A program made the position numbers and the translations under genes. A stretch of DNA of 64,000 bases. It comes from Ustilaginoidea virens (lineage: Eukaryota; Ascomycota; Sordariomycetes; Hypocreales; Clavicipitaceae). The notes under the pieces are model-generated. The model made no database searches and was not told where the DNA came from. It worked only from the letters and a program-made list of their open reading frames with translations. Positions 53,501-64,000 of this stretch are shown here, piece after piece; within the stretch, counting starts at the first letter, position 1; every line of letters starts with the position of its first letter. The stretch lies in NCBI RefSeq assembly GCF_000687475.1, contig NC_057321.1:620001-684000 (forward strand). Direction: 5' to 3'.

Positions 53501-54389
53501 TGTGATGATGATGTATGTGACTTGCAGTTCAATTCGCAGCCTTGCGTTTTTGCCATCTTCTGCCCATTTCCGTTTTTGCCATCGTCTTTCCCAACGTCCA
53601 TTTTGCTTCCGCACTCGTCCTTTTCCCGCTGCGGCCCGCGGGGAGCCGTGGTCGTGCGAGTATAGTAAGTGTAGGCAGGTTGCTTCCGGCACGCCGCGCC
53701 GCCCGTCGACGAGGCCCCCGAGCATCTTTTCCGCGGATACCCGCACGTACGTTCGGTTCCGCCCCCAGCTCCCCGCGGGCTGCGGCGTAGACCCGTTACC
53801 CCGGCTACGCCGACGCAGGGAGCACATCACATACGGCGGGCCAACTCGAGTGTGCGCGTCCGTCACGTCGTTGGGCGTCACGTCGTTGGACTGGGGATGC
53901 TTGGAGATGACGGGACCCATGCCCGAACCTTCGATATCGTATCGGGCCCACGACGCGATTGCCATGGCAGTCGAGCAAGTTTGATTCGGCTTTTTTGCTT
54001 GGGAGAGCAGCTCATCTGGGCCTGCAGACGGTTGATTGCCATGGCCGTCGGTGGACGCCCCCGGAAGCCGCGCAAAGCCAGTACTTCCAGGCTGTCATAC
54101 CTGATCGCTGGGGCTGCAGATGGCTTGATTAAAGCCCCATGGCGGCGGAAAGACGCCCCGGAAGCCGCGCAAATTCGCCAGCGTCCGGAGTCGAGGCTAC
54201 GATATGAACCTGATCTGGGGCTATGGACGGGTTGATGAATGGCAGGGCCCCGGACGCTGTGCAAGCCAGCCCACGCCACAGAACGATGGCCCTGTCCGGC
54301 AACACAGTCCAGCTGCCCCGGAGTATAATATCGATTCACTACGTCCTCGCCCCCCTTTCTTTCCCTTGCGGCAACTGATGGCAAGAGTC

Positions 54390-54522
54390 CCAGGGTGCTG
54401 AGAGATGCTGGCTGACAGAGGCTGGATGGCCGGTGCCAGGGTGCTGAGAGATGCTGGCTGACAGAGGCTGGATGGCCGGTCCCAGGGTTGAAAGATGCTG
54501 GCTGACAGAGGGCTGGATGGAG
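54390..54522 (+). repeat. 46-bp tandem repeat, 2.9 copies
   Basis: Units start at 54390, 54436 and 54482, each with CCAGGGT, AGATGCTGGCTGACAGAG and GCTGGATGG. The last is partial with small changes. Confidence 0.88.
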
Positions 54523-54848
54523 TCTGGCGGTCTGGCGGTCTGGCTGTCAGATGGTTCAGTCGGTCATGTTGGCTGGGTGTCAAGCTTGCCAGGACTCCGA
54601 CGCTCACTCCGATGCTCAAGCAAGCACGACGGCGTGGCCCTGGCCACGAGCAGCGAGGGCGGGTGGCGCCGACGAATTGGCAGCTTTTGGCAGCTTTTGG
54701 CTGGCGGAGCGACGGGCCCCGGTTCCCCGGATTTTTAGCTCTCTGCCTGGGTGCTCTGCCTCTCGGAGTCCAGGGGCTGGGGGTCGCACGCATGGTGCAA
54801 GGTCGCAGTTTGCCCGTTACCCGGGGGGTGGGGGGGATGGGCAATTGG

Positions 54849-54900
54849 GGTCGGAAGCGCAGGGGGTCGGAAGCTCAGGGGGTCGGAAGCGCAGGGGGGG
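54849..54900 (+). repeat. 17-bp G-rich tandem repeat, three copies
   Basis: GGTCGGAAGCGCAGGGG, repeated three times with one base change, then a run of G. Confidence 0.85.
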
Positions 54901-55086
54901 GGCGGCGCCAAGAACAAACCCGGGTTCCCCGGAACACCGGTGAGGCAAAAAGGAACAAGAAGGGAGCCAGAGAGGCGAACAATCGACGTTGGCGGGAAAA
55001 GAAAGCAAAATTAAATAAAATAAAATAAAATAAAATAAAAGGGAAGGAAGAAGTAAATGAAACGAAATAAAATAAAGAGAAGTGAA

Positions 55087-55087
<1 letters not shown>

Positions 55088-55117
<30 letters not shown>
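55088..55117 (+). repeat. Poly-A tract of about 29
   Basis: Preceded by TAAAA repeats and AAATAAAGAG-type A-rich DNA. No retroelement body is recognisable upstream on the plus strand, so I do not read it as a transposon tail. Confidence 0.75.
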
Positions 55118-58100
55118 CACCTGCCAACTATTCGGTGGTGCTGCCACCCCCGAACTTGGCACGGCAACACGGTCCGGTCGCGGCAGCAAGCATGCGCTGC
55201 GGACGGACCACGCCCCAGCGTCTCACGACAAGACGGCGAATCGCAGCGCGCCGCGGGGGTTTGCGCCTGTCCTGCGCCTGTCCTGCGCCTGTCCGACCCG
55301 TTGGTGGCGCCGTCACTTCAATCAATAGTCCGACGTTTTGAACTGTTGAACGGAGGCGACCAGCCCGGGTGATGAACCCCCCCCCCCCCCTTTTCCCACC
55401 GGGGTTCATGGGCGAAATCCGCCAGCGGGTTCCCAGCAAACGCAGCCCCCCGGTGGCCGAGCCGTCCACCAGGGGGGGGGATATGTTTTGATTTCTCGCA
55501 AAAGGCATCCAGGAAGGGGGGGGGGGCCGGGACAGGCGCTGCGAGGCCCTGGTGCCTTGGCGCGTCGTTTTCCGCACCCGAACTGCCGGGACGATGGCGC
55601 TGTGACGGCGCTGTGACGGCGCTATGACTTGACGGGTCGGTCGACGGTATGACGTGGGGGTGTATGCGCCATGGGCGAAAGAAGAAAAAAAAGGTGAAAA
55701 AAAAAAGGAGCGCCGTCCGGCGGGGGGTGCCATGGTTGGGCAAGGCGTGCAGCGCAAGCAAGCAAGCAAGCAGCATCGGACGAGGCCTCGTTGCCAACGG
55801 CTTGCTGCAGCAGCAGGTTCCGGCCCCGACTCCCGAGTACTCCGCAGCGGCTGGCCAGAAGATATCCGTGACCGCGTGCCCACTGCCAAGAAGGCAACGC
55901 TTGCTCGGGTGCTTCTCTCGGGGTTGCTTCCGTCGAGGCCTGTTGAACGACCAGACTTTGTCCACCCCAGGCCCAGGTCCAGGACCAGGACCAGGACCAC
56001 GAGCCGCCTCTTCCCTGGCGCCCCCTCCCATCTCCCACCCCTGCTCTGCCTGCTCTGCCGCTGTTGGTGTCGCTGTTGGTGTCCTCTCGAGTGTCAGTGC
56101 GGTGTCGAGTCTTTGGCAGGTTGGTTTCAACGTTCTCTTTGCTGCGCTGCGCTTTGTTGGCTGAAACGGGACGCTAGGCCCTCCATTGACCTCCAACTCG
56201 TAGCCAGCCGTCGGTTCGAAATTGCGCGACGTTCCGCGGGCCGGTCTGGACCCTGGTTCCGCCTGTAGGCCTGGACTCTGGTTTCCCCCAACAGCTTGGA
56301 TCGTTGATGCTTGGAACCCACGTCGACGAGTCTGTCTTGTCTGTCTCTGTCTGTCTGCTGTCAACTGGTTGGTTCCATGTACGGAGTCACCCGTGCTCTA
56401 GTGCTCTTGGTTGAGCGAGGCCGGCAGCCCCACCAACCGCTGCCAGCTGGGCGCAGCCGAGCGCTGCCGAGCGCCGACAAGGGGGCAGGTCCCAGGCAGC
56501 TGCCAGGTGCCAGGCAGCTGCCCCCTTCCCCTCGGGCGCTGTTGGCTGGGGCCTGTAATTTCAGGCCAGACCTGGGGACTGGGGACTGTCTGGTTGCTGC
56601 CGTTTCCCCGGACACCAGTCGACCCTGCTCTGCATGTAGACTGATCATCTCACCATCTCGCCAACTGCGGCCCTGCGCAGTGCGGATTTCCGAATGCCCG
56701 ACGTCCAGCCGTCCGTCGGCTCCGGCTGCCTGTGGCGTGGCCGTGACTGTGATTGCCAATATTGCCTGGCAGCCGCACGGGCCGTTCCCGCCCAGCGGGT
56801 TTGAAACACGGGTGACGGCTAGCATGCTGGTACATTCCATTCATACCTCGTCCTCGTCAGGGCCAGATCATGCAGATCATGATACGACCTGACGTCCTTG
56901 ATTTTTTTTTTTTTGATTCCCCCCCCCCCCTTTTCCTTGGTTTCCTTTGCCATGTCTTGATCCGGTTGCTGTAGCTGTATCCCTTGGCCTCGGCAGCGAG
57001 TAGGGGTAGGGGCCAGGCTGCCAGGGTTCGGTCTACTTGGCGTCGAGAGATATCCCCAACGCAATTGATCTCTCGCCGCGACACAGCTGGAACGGCATTC
57101 GCCCACTGCTACGGAGCGCTCGCAGCGGCCGGCCGTCGATAAGCGACTGGTGCGGCCTGTCGCACGGCTACCCGACCTGGTCTACCCGTCTACCCTGCAT
57201 GGTTCGGCGCTGACCTCTTCCTCCTGATTGCTGGACTCGTGACCCCAAACGCTGAATCCGATTGCACCACCCTTCGTTACACAAGCCGGGCGTCTGAACC
57301 CGACTTTGCAGGCCTGCCTCGCATGGTGGAGTCTACGCAATGAGGGGGATCTACTAGGCCAGCTGACGGACTGCGTAATCGACGAAAACCCAGACGCTTG
57401 GTTACCCAAGCGGCCGAACGAGTCGCCGCCCACGATCCTCCAGGTCCAACTTTGCCTTCGCCGGAGGCTTCTCTTCTGTGCGGCATGGGGTCAGAGGGAG
57501 AAGACGCGTAAGCAGGCGGGATACGCAGCGTCGACCAATGGGCGGCGCAAGTCAGCGGTGCCAGGCGGTCGGCGGGCCGGTCGAGCCGTGCAGAGAGGGC
57601 CAAGTGCGGACGGTCCGGTTCAAGTTCAGCCATGTGCTCAGCTGGCATTCATCATGTCTCTTGCCTCTGCAACTCGCAGTGCCGTCGTGTCTCGCATCCG
57701 GGGGAGGGGGGACGTTCTGATGCAGGCGCGTGAGCTGCGTCCGCGTCCCTCGCTGCCGTGCCAAACGCGGGATGGATGATGTGACGAGGCACCAGCAACA
57801 AGTTTGTCCTCCGGCCGCGAGCTATTTCCGTAGCAAACGCCCGACTTTTCTTCTCTCACCACGGGGGCGGCATGGCATCTCTTCGTCACGGGGACACCGC
57901 CCTAACCCATGCGCACGTCTGCCCCCCCCCCCCTCACCGTCCCTTTGACTAGGCAAACATTTCCCCGTGCGGCTGAACCGTCTGGCCACGGGCTGAAGGA
58001 GCAAACACGAATCGTTTCTCTTGACTTCTGGCCGGTCGTGGCCGTCTCGATCCCGCCTCGCCTGGAGCTTCCCCTTCCTAGGCCGCCATGGGCATGGCAG

Positions 58101-58700
58101 GCTGGCTGAAGTTCCATCCGGCTTGTCGAGGTTCCAACACGACTTGCACCCCAGGGGCTGCTCTGCTGCATCGGCCGAAGCCTCTGCACGGCTGGGCGTG
58201 GATGCAAGACAGCCCGGCGGATGCGAAATACAGTGACTCCTGGCGCCGGGAATGCCATGCTGTACTCGCACAGCATCGTCAGGTCAGCTTGTTTGGTCTT
58301 GTGCATCCCGACCTCGTAAGGGGTTGATCGTGCCCGTCATCACCATCACCACCATCGTCATGATCGGCTCAAGAGAACCAGGAAGCAAGGACAACATTCT
58401 GGTGCCCCAATTTGTGATGGGGCCGCTATTCGAAAAAAAAAAAAAATCTGCTGCGGAACAGGTCTGTCTCACAGCATCGACCGGTCCGACCAATCTGGCT
58501 GGAATGGCTGGCTGTGAGACAAACATGTTGCACGGCGGCCAAGGTAAGTAAGCCTGGATTTCGCCATTTTCCCTCCTCTCTTTTTCCTTTTCCCGTCCCG
58601 TCTTGGTAGGACCATCTCATCGCAAGACGTGGCTCGACGGCCAAGATCCAGATTCACCAACATCAGCTCAACCCCATAGAACCAACCACCCTACACTGTA

Positions 58701-61700
58701 GCAGCATGCTTTTGCAACGGAAGAAGGGTGGAAAAGGGTCGCAGCAGAAAAGCTTGTGGTCTCAAACGCCAGTCTTTTGGAATGCCTCGGTTCCCCGATC
58801 CCTCGTCCGTGGTTTGCCGCGACACTCACCTTCAGGCATCACAAACAAAGAGCAGCCCATGCCGCAGGCGCCACACCGTCCGAGTCAGCCATCGTGCCCA
58901 TGCTGTGTAGCATGCGTTATGCAGATATCCGGCGCCTTCATGTGACGCGATATAAAGTATAAGCATTTCGTGCCGGTGCAGAACCCGGGTTGCCTTTCCA
59001 CGTCGAGTTTGGAAGTGGCCGACTGGGACAGCTTTGACGGGGGCTGGCCGCTGAGGTATGTTTTTGCTTTCTTCTCCCAAACGACCGGGAGCATATGTGA
59101 AAGCCGATTTGCATTCCGAGTGTAAAATGTCCTCCTGTTGCTTGCCTCGCGGGAGAGCAAAGCGCGGCTTTAGTGGTCGACCATGTGTTACCTCCCGAGT
59201 AGCCTTCGTCATCCGAGACAAATGCACTGTGACTTTTTTTTTCAAATTCAACCCAGCCAGCTTCCGGATCGGCGGTGACGTACATGGCCAAAGCAAGCTT
59301 TTTCTTGGGCGAAACCCGTCGCGCTATTAAGCCCGAGGTGAGTAGAACCCCTGGGTGAATCAAGCGGGATACAGGCAGCCGCGTGATATGCAAACAGCCA
59401 CCGTTCGACATGGCACACAACCCGTCACGAGCGCGGCAGCCCACGACATGGCCGATTCCTCAGTCGCGACCATTTGCCCTTTGCGTAGGGCTGTTTGTGT
59501 CGTCGAGGGCTGTTGTACCGAGTATCCCGCCAGGGGGGGGAAGGGGGGGTTGCGGTTCTGTCCAGCAATTGACTGCATGCATGTCTTGACGATACACACG
59601 CTCCATCCCGTTGCGGGCTCGCTCGGGGTGTGTCGAGCAAGATCATGCAAACTAGGCCAACTCCTCGGACACGGCGCGGAATCATGTGCCTTGAGCTTTG
59701 TGTCCGCGGCGTTGAATCACTCTGGCGCGCGGGCTCACCCTTGACGTCTTGCGAACCAAACGTGCATGATGGCTTCGGTGGCTGAAAGAACGCACCAGAG
59801 AGACCAAACTTCGTCTATGATGCATGCTTTTTTGCGACCGACGATATTGAGCTTGGATGGCGATGCCACTTTCTGCGCCGAAATCCCTGTTGGCGCCACG
59901 CGCTGGGCTTCGAGCATAATCCATGAAGTGCATCTACGCATCCGATGTCGAGCTTGAATACTTGGGCGTCTACTTTTCACATCCCTCAAGGTTGCTTCTT
60001 CCAGGCCTTGCTTTTTCCATGTTCTGCTACGTTCGTAAGCGCGCCTCCACCTCAACGCCGGACGTCAAGTCCTCGAGCATCGCTGGGAGACCAGGCATGT
60101 TTCGCTCGAGTTCCCGTGTCTTTTGTCTTGGAACGGCAGCGGCAAGAGCAGGATAGATGCTTCACGGCGGCTTTTCCCCTAGTCGGGACCGTGCTCTCTG
60201 CTCCTTCTTTGCGATGCCGTGACTTGATCTGGAAGCAAGGGCTGGGTAGACGCAATTTCGGTCTCTCTCGTTGGAACGACGAAGAAACAGAATAGTTTGC
60301 GTTGCATCTACTACTCCTGGTCATGTAGGTCCGGGAAGCGTAGACGCGCACTCAGTGCCAGGATACCATTTCATGGTTACATCTACCGCAAGCCCTGTGA
60401 GTGTGCTTTCTCTGCCGGCAAAGACCATCTTTGGACGGTACATCGAGCGAGGATGCCGGCGATTTGAAATGGTCTTTGGACAGGACGGCGAGCTATCATG
60501 GCACTCCTTCTTTGGCCGAAGGATTCGCGGCTTGGCATCTAGTTTGCCGTCTGGGACTGCTGAACCAATGCCGACCCGTAAGCGTTTGATGGACTGCTCA
60601 ATGCCCTTATATATTTCAGCTTGCCATACGATGTCATCCAGCATACGTGGAAGGCAGATTCTTGCGCGTAGTTAAGTACGGCGCGTCCAGGTTTCTTATT
60701 CTGGAACAGCTCGGAAACACGTCTTGGAAGAGAAATAGAGCAGAGGGGGTGAACGACCAGGGCTGGGAAAAGAAAAACAAAAGCGGTGCCTCGCAAAGGG
60801 CCCCTCAAAGCTGGTCGAGGGTGATTTTCACCTGCTCCTGTCGCCGGCTACCGGAGCCATGACCCAGTTGACACCTTTGGCTCCAGCCAATCCAAGAGCA
60901 TGAAGCGTGGGCGCGAGATTTGGCCGAGGATCGTCTGGTTCAGTCGACAGGGTCAAGAAAGGCGGACACGCTCCTCCCGCCCAGATGGTTCAAAGCCGCG
61001 GCTACGAAAGCGCTTGACTCACACGATGTATCTATCGGCCGGCTTGTCTCGATGCATCTCTCCACAGCGGGCGCTAAGATGCCGTCTGCTACATCTTGAC
61101 GAGACAAATAGCGGCGTCTTTTGCACGACGTGAGAAAACAAAGCATGACCGAGCCGGCCTAGGGGATTTGCAGTGCACACCGAGGAAATGCAAAGAAATG
61201 TTGAAAATGATGAAAATGGGCGTATTAGAGTCAACGTTTGTGACGATTCAGAAGAGGGAGAGAAGATGAATAAAGAGTAGATCAATAGGGCTTTTCTGGT
61301 CGTCAGTCGTCTGGAAGATGGAGTGGCCACTGCCCATTCAAGGCTCAAGTCATGTCTAATGCCAACAGTCCTGCAATATCGCACAGTCGTTTGCGCTTTC
61401 TGGATCAGGGTTTCATGTCCGCATCCGAACGCTTTCACATGTTCGTTATAGATGTACCGTTTCCCTTTCTGGGCTCATCGGCCGAACACTAGGCCGAGCT
61501 TTCGAGTGACTGCAAGCGAGATTCAGATTTCAGTCTGCCGAGAGCAATGCAACGATGCACTCGTTTCACGGGAGCTATTGAACTAACAGTTCCGTCCATT
61601 ATCTTAATCATGCAGAGTTTCTGAAAGGTGGGCGCGATGCTTGGTGGTCGGTTGACTCTGCTCCAGCTTCTGGGGAAGCCCGTTCTTTCGCTTGTGGACC

Positions 61701-64000
61701 CTGTCGGCAAGTCATGCTGGCAGAGAAAATGCCCGGCCTTTCGCTTGTCATTCCTGCCTCGACGATTAGAGAGTCCAGCTGCGAAGCAAGGATGCTGTCG
61801 TTGAGCTTGCCGCCTACATTGACGAGGAACTTGAGTCCTAGCGCAATCGTGAGCGGAAACTTTTCATCTGTCTCCCGAACAAAGGACGAGGCAGAGCTGG
61901 GGCGTTGGCCATGACAAGAGAGCTTGGGCCAGATTGATGTGCAGGGCAGGGAATGCATGAGATGTGATGCCAGAATCTCTTGCCTTGCGACGTCACTAGC
62001 TGGGATGCTCCTGAAATGCTTGGCAGCCGCGAACTCTTGACTCCAAAGCTGTTAGCGACCAAATATGGAGCTTCCTTAGCTCACAGGTTTTCCTACACCG
62101 AGTCGGTACCGAGTAATGAGCGGAGCGGAGGGACTAGGATTCAGAGCCGGAAAAGCACAAGCACATGCTTGGCGCCCAGAAAGCGTGCACGTCTCTGGTT
62201 GGGTCTGCCATTGCACCATGCACCATGTCTGCAATGAGCACGGAGGAAACCCCATGTTCGCCTTGTCCCCGCGGAGCAAGCCCGGCCCAAGCGTGGGTCT
62301 CACACATGCCCGAGGGCCAAGAGTCGAGACCTGGCACGGCAATGAAATTACAAAGGCAATATCCGCAGATTTGGTCCTTTGCGTTGCCAAAGACGGCGCA
62401 TGTGCAGGACCGGTGGTCCTTTGACGGCACAAGCATCCATCCTGCGCAAGAGTCCGTGACGGCGCTGTGCTCGCTCCTGAGCTCCTGAGCTGGGCGAGAT
62501 CTTCCGCCGCCAGAGACCATGGTGTGTCAGTCGAGGAGGCCTTGTGTGGCTGGCGTCTGGCCTTGCTTGGAGCAAATTTTGTTGGAGACGCAAAGCCTCC
62601 CGTGACAAAAACAGCCAGGCCAAGGCTAAACAAGTGGGCTGCAACTGGGAATGAGTGGGCGAGGCTTTGATGGCGCGTCCGCCACGGCACTTTTAACCTC
62701 CTGCGCGTCTGTGCGGAACAAGCGTGTTGGCCATGGCACCTGGGGATTCGTGCTTGTCCTGGGCAGAGGGGCCGGGTAACTCGAGGATAGCTTTCTCGTG
62801 AATGCAGCAAAAGAGGTGCCTCGGCGAGTCGGTAAAATGCTTCGCTCCTTGTTGCACCGCACTCAAGGCATCGTATCCGGCCCGCCCCAGTTGTGACTCG
62901 GGGGATGCTATATTCTGACGGCGATGCGCTCCCTTGCCTCGGACGCCAAGTGTCGGGCAAGGGAATGAGCCTCGGGGCAACCCAAGCGCGCTGGGACGAG
63001 GTGGCACCCGACGAGCCGAGCTTTCACAAGCGCTTGGATGTGTCGTGAGGCGCCCGGCGAGCTTGAAGTGTGGGGAAGACCAGCGACTGCAGGAGCGAAA
63101 GAGAGGTAGGCGGACGGACGGGCTGCAGAGATGACATGTGGTGTTGTCGTGGTCTGCAGAGCAGGGCAGGCCAGCGAAAGCTTTGTTCCGCTCCGGGAGC
63201 GTCTGTCGAGATGCCTTCCCAGAGGGTTGTGAACCATAGCAGCCGTCAACTGCATTCTTATGTAGCATTCTGGCGCGCCGGTGTTGGTGTTTTGGTGTTT
63301 TGGTGTTTTGGCGTCCTGGCACAGCTGGCACAGCTGGCACGGCTGGCACGGCTGGCAGTGAGGCCTGCCAGGGCCTGTCCAAGCGATGAGGCAAGAACAC
63401 TAGAGGCTGGGCAGACCCGTCCCCCGTCCCCCGTCCCCCGGCCATGTCCCACGCTAGGGACCCATTCGCCCGCAACAAGCGCTAACACCAGACGCCTCGG
63501 TGCAAGCGGCTGGGTTCAATGTTGTGCTCAGACTGCAATTCGCCCCTGGGCCACTGAAACCTACGGAGTACCGGGCAAGTACTTGCGGGGGGCCGCTGCC
63601 GTAGGTTAGCGTCTGGTTAGGTCCAGCTGGTCTGGTAGTTCCTAGTTCCTTGGCTGGCGCCTAGACATCAGCACCTGTCAGCCCTGAGTCCGCCAAGCCC
63701 CAAACTTTGCCCAATTGACCTCATGCCGACCACCCACCCGCCCACTGCGAGGCGATAACTGTTCTGGGCAAGTACTCCGTACAAATTGGTCGGTCCCTGC
63801 CTTGTACAGCGGATCGGGCGTGGCCCGGCGGAGGCGTCGGCGTCACTGCCTGCTGCGGGCCTGGGTACAGGCCGGTACATTGACAGGAACAGCCAGGTAC
63901 AGCCAGGTACAGCCAGGTACGCAGGCACCAGCCCCGGCCATTCTGCTGGGTGAGCTAGAGCTAAACAACAAGCAACCTTGGGGAAAACCCCCAGCTTCTG
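58701..64000. other. Right-edge region, no gene supported
   Basis: Less GC-rich than 49-58 kb and with fewer repeats between 58.9 and 62.7 kb, so old gene relics could hide here, but no frame shows motifs and none can be joined convincingly by introns. Longest frames: minus 62076-62960 (294 codons) and minus 62693-63478, the latter passing through CAGCTGGCA repeats (63320-63358). GTACGGAGTA-type motifs lie at 63562 and 63772, and GGTACAGCCA repeats at 63892-63918. Confidence 0.45.

Larger units (their letters stand above)
53501..58700. other. Gene-poor region with tandem repeats and homopolymer runs
   Basis: No gene supported on either strand. Frames up to 348 codons exist on the minus strand (55318-56364) but are compositional, cross poly-C and poly-A tracts and have no motif. 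Notable pieces are the 46-bp array, the 17-bp array, TAAAA repeats (55012-55050), C or G runs of 10 or more near 55377, 55520, 56922 and 57925, and a GTACGGAGT motif at 56379. Confidence 0.5.

Noticed and set aside
55012..55117. Poly-A plus TAAAA repeats as the tail of a plus-strand LINE
   Set aside because: No reverse transcriptase or other retroelement sequence precedes it and no target duplication is evident.
55318..56364. 348-codon minus-strand frame
   Set aside because: Runs through poly-C and poly-A tracts as Gly/Lys/Phe runs and repeats; typical of an artefact.
62076..62960. 294-codon minus-strand frame
   Set aside because: No recognisable motif, unsteady composition, overlaps other frames on both strands; not enough to call a gene.

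Overview
The window looks like nuclear DNA of a filamentous ascomycete, most likely a Sordariomycete (possibly Hypocreales). The evidence is small 66-116 nt introns with GT...AG ends and CTAAC/CTGAC-type branch points, GC-rich single genes spaced by kilobases of repeat-rich DNA, fungus-restricted protein families (S28 peptidase, But2/PIR1-like wall protein, AreA-like/DUF3295 protein, CHY zinc finger) and an AT-rich transposon block with RIP-like (C-to-T and G-to-A) decay. All intron junctions and family names were read by eye; no similarity search was run.

Layout. 1-17 kb is a gene-bearing, GC-rich arm: an aspartylglucosaminidase gene running off the left edge (minus), a four-helix membrane protein, an S28 serine peptidase, a small secreted cysteine-rich protein, a PIR1-like/But2 secreted protein, an orphan low-complexity protein, a 1.15-kb non-autonomous Mutator-like element (14216-15363) with 9-bp target duplications, and a single-pass membrane protein with a PAN/Apple-like ectodomain. 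17.95-38.25 kb is one nested transposon island. A RIP-degraded Tad1-like LINE (minus strand, about 6.8 kb once reassembled) sits between long TTTCTACA(TA)n target duplications. It was cut twice by copies of one Ty1/copia family: a rearranged, defective composite (21367-27558, target duplication ACAGT) and a complete, apparently intact 7215-bp element (27868-35082, target duplication GGGAT) with two 720-bp LTRs and a single Gag-Pol reading frame of 1638 codons. 38.25-49 kb carries a CHY zinc-finger/RWD protein gene (plus) and an AreA-like/DUF3295 regulatory protein gene (minus), about 4 kb apart. From 48.9 kb to the right edge (15 kb) I can support no gene; that stretch is packed with short tandem repeats, homopolymer tracts and copies of a GTACGGAGTA-type motif.

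How the genes relate. There is no operon-like or obvious biosynthetic cluster. Several products are secretory or surface proteins (aspartylglucosaminidase, S28 peptidase, small cysteine-rich protein, But2/PIR1-like protein, PAN-like membrane protein), which would suit a host- or substrate-interacting fungus, but this is inference. The most informative structures are in the transposon island: a primer-binding site matching the anticodon arm of initiator tRNA-Met (half-tRNA priming), LTRs with TG...TA ends, and an inverted 241-bp LTR block bounded by AGCAC/GTGCT that records insertion of one element into another followed by an inversion.
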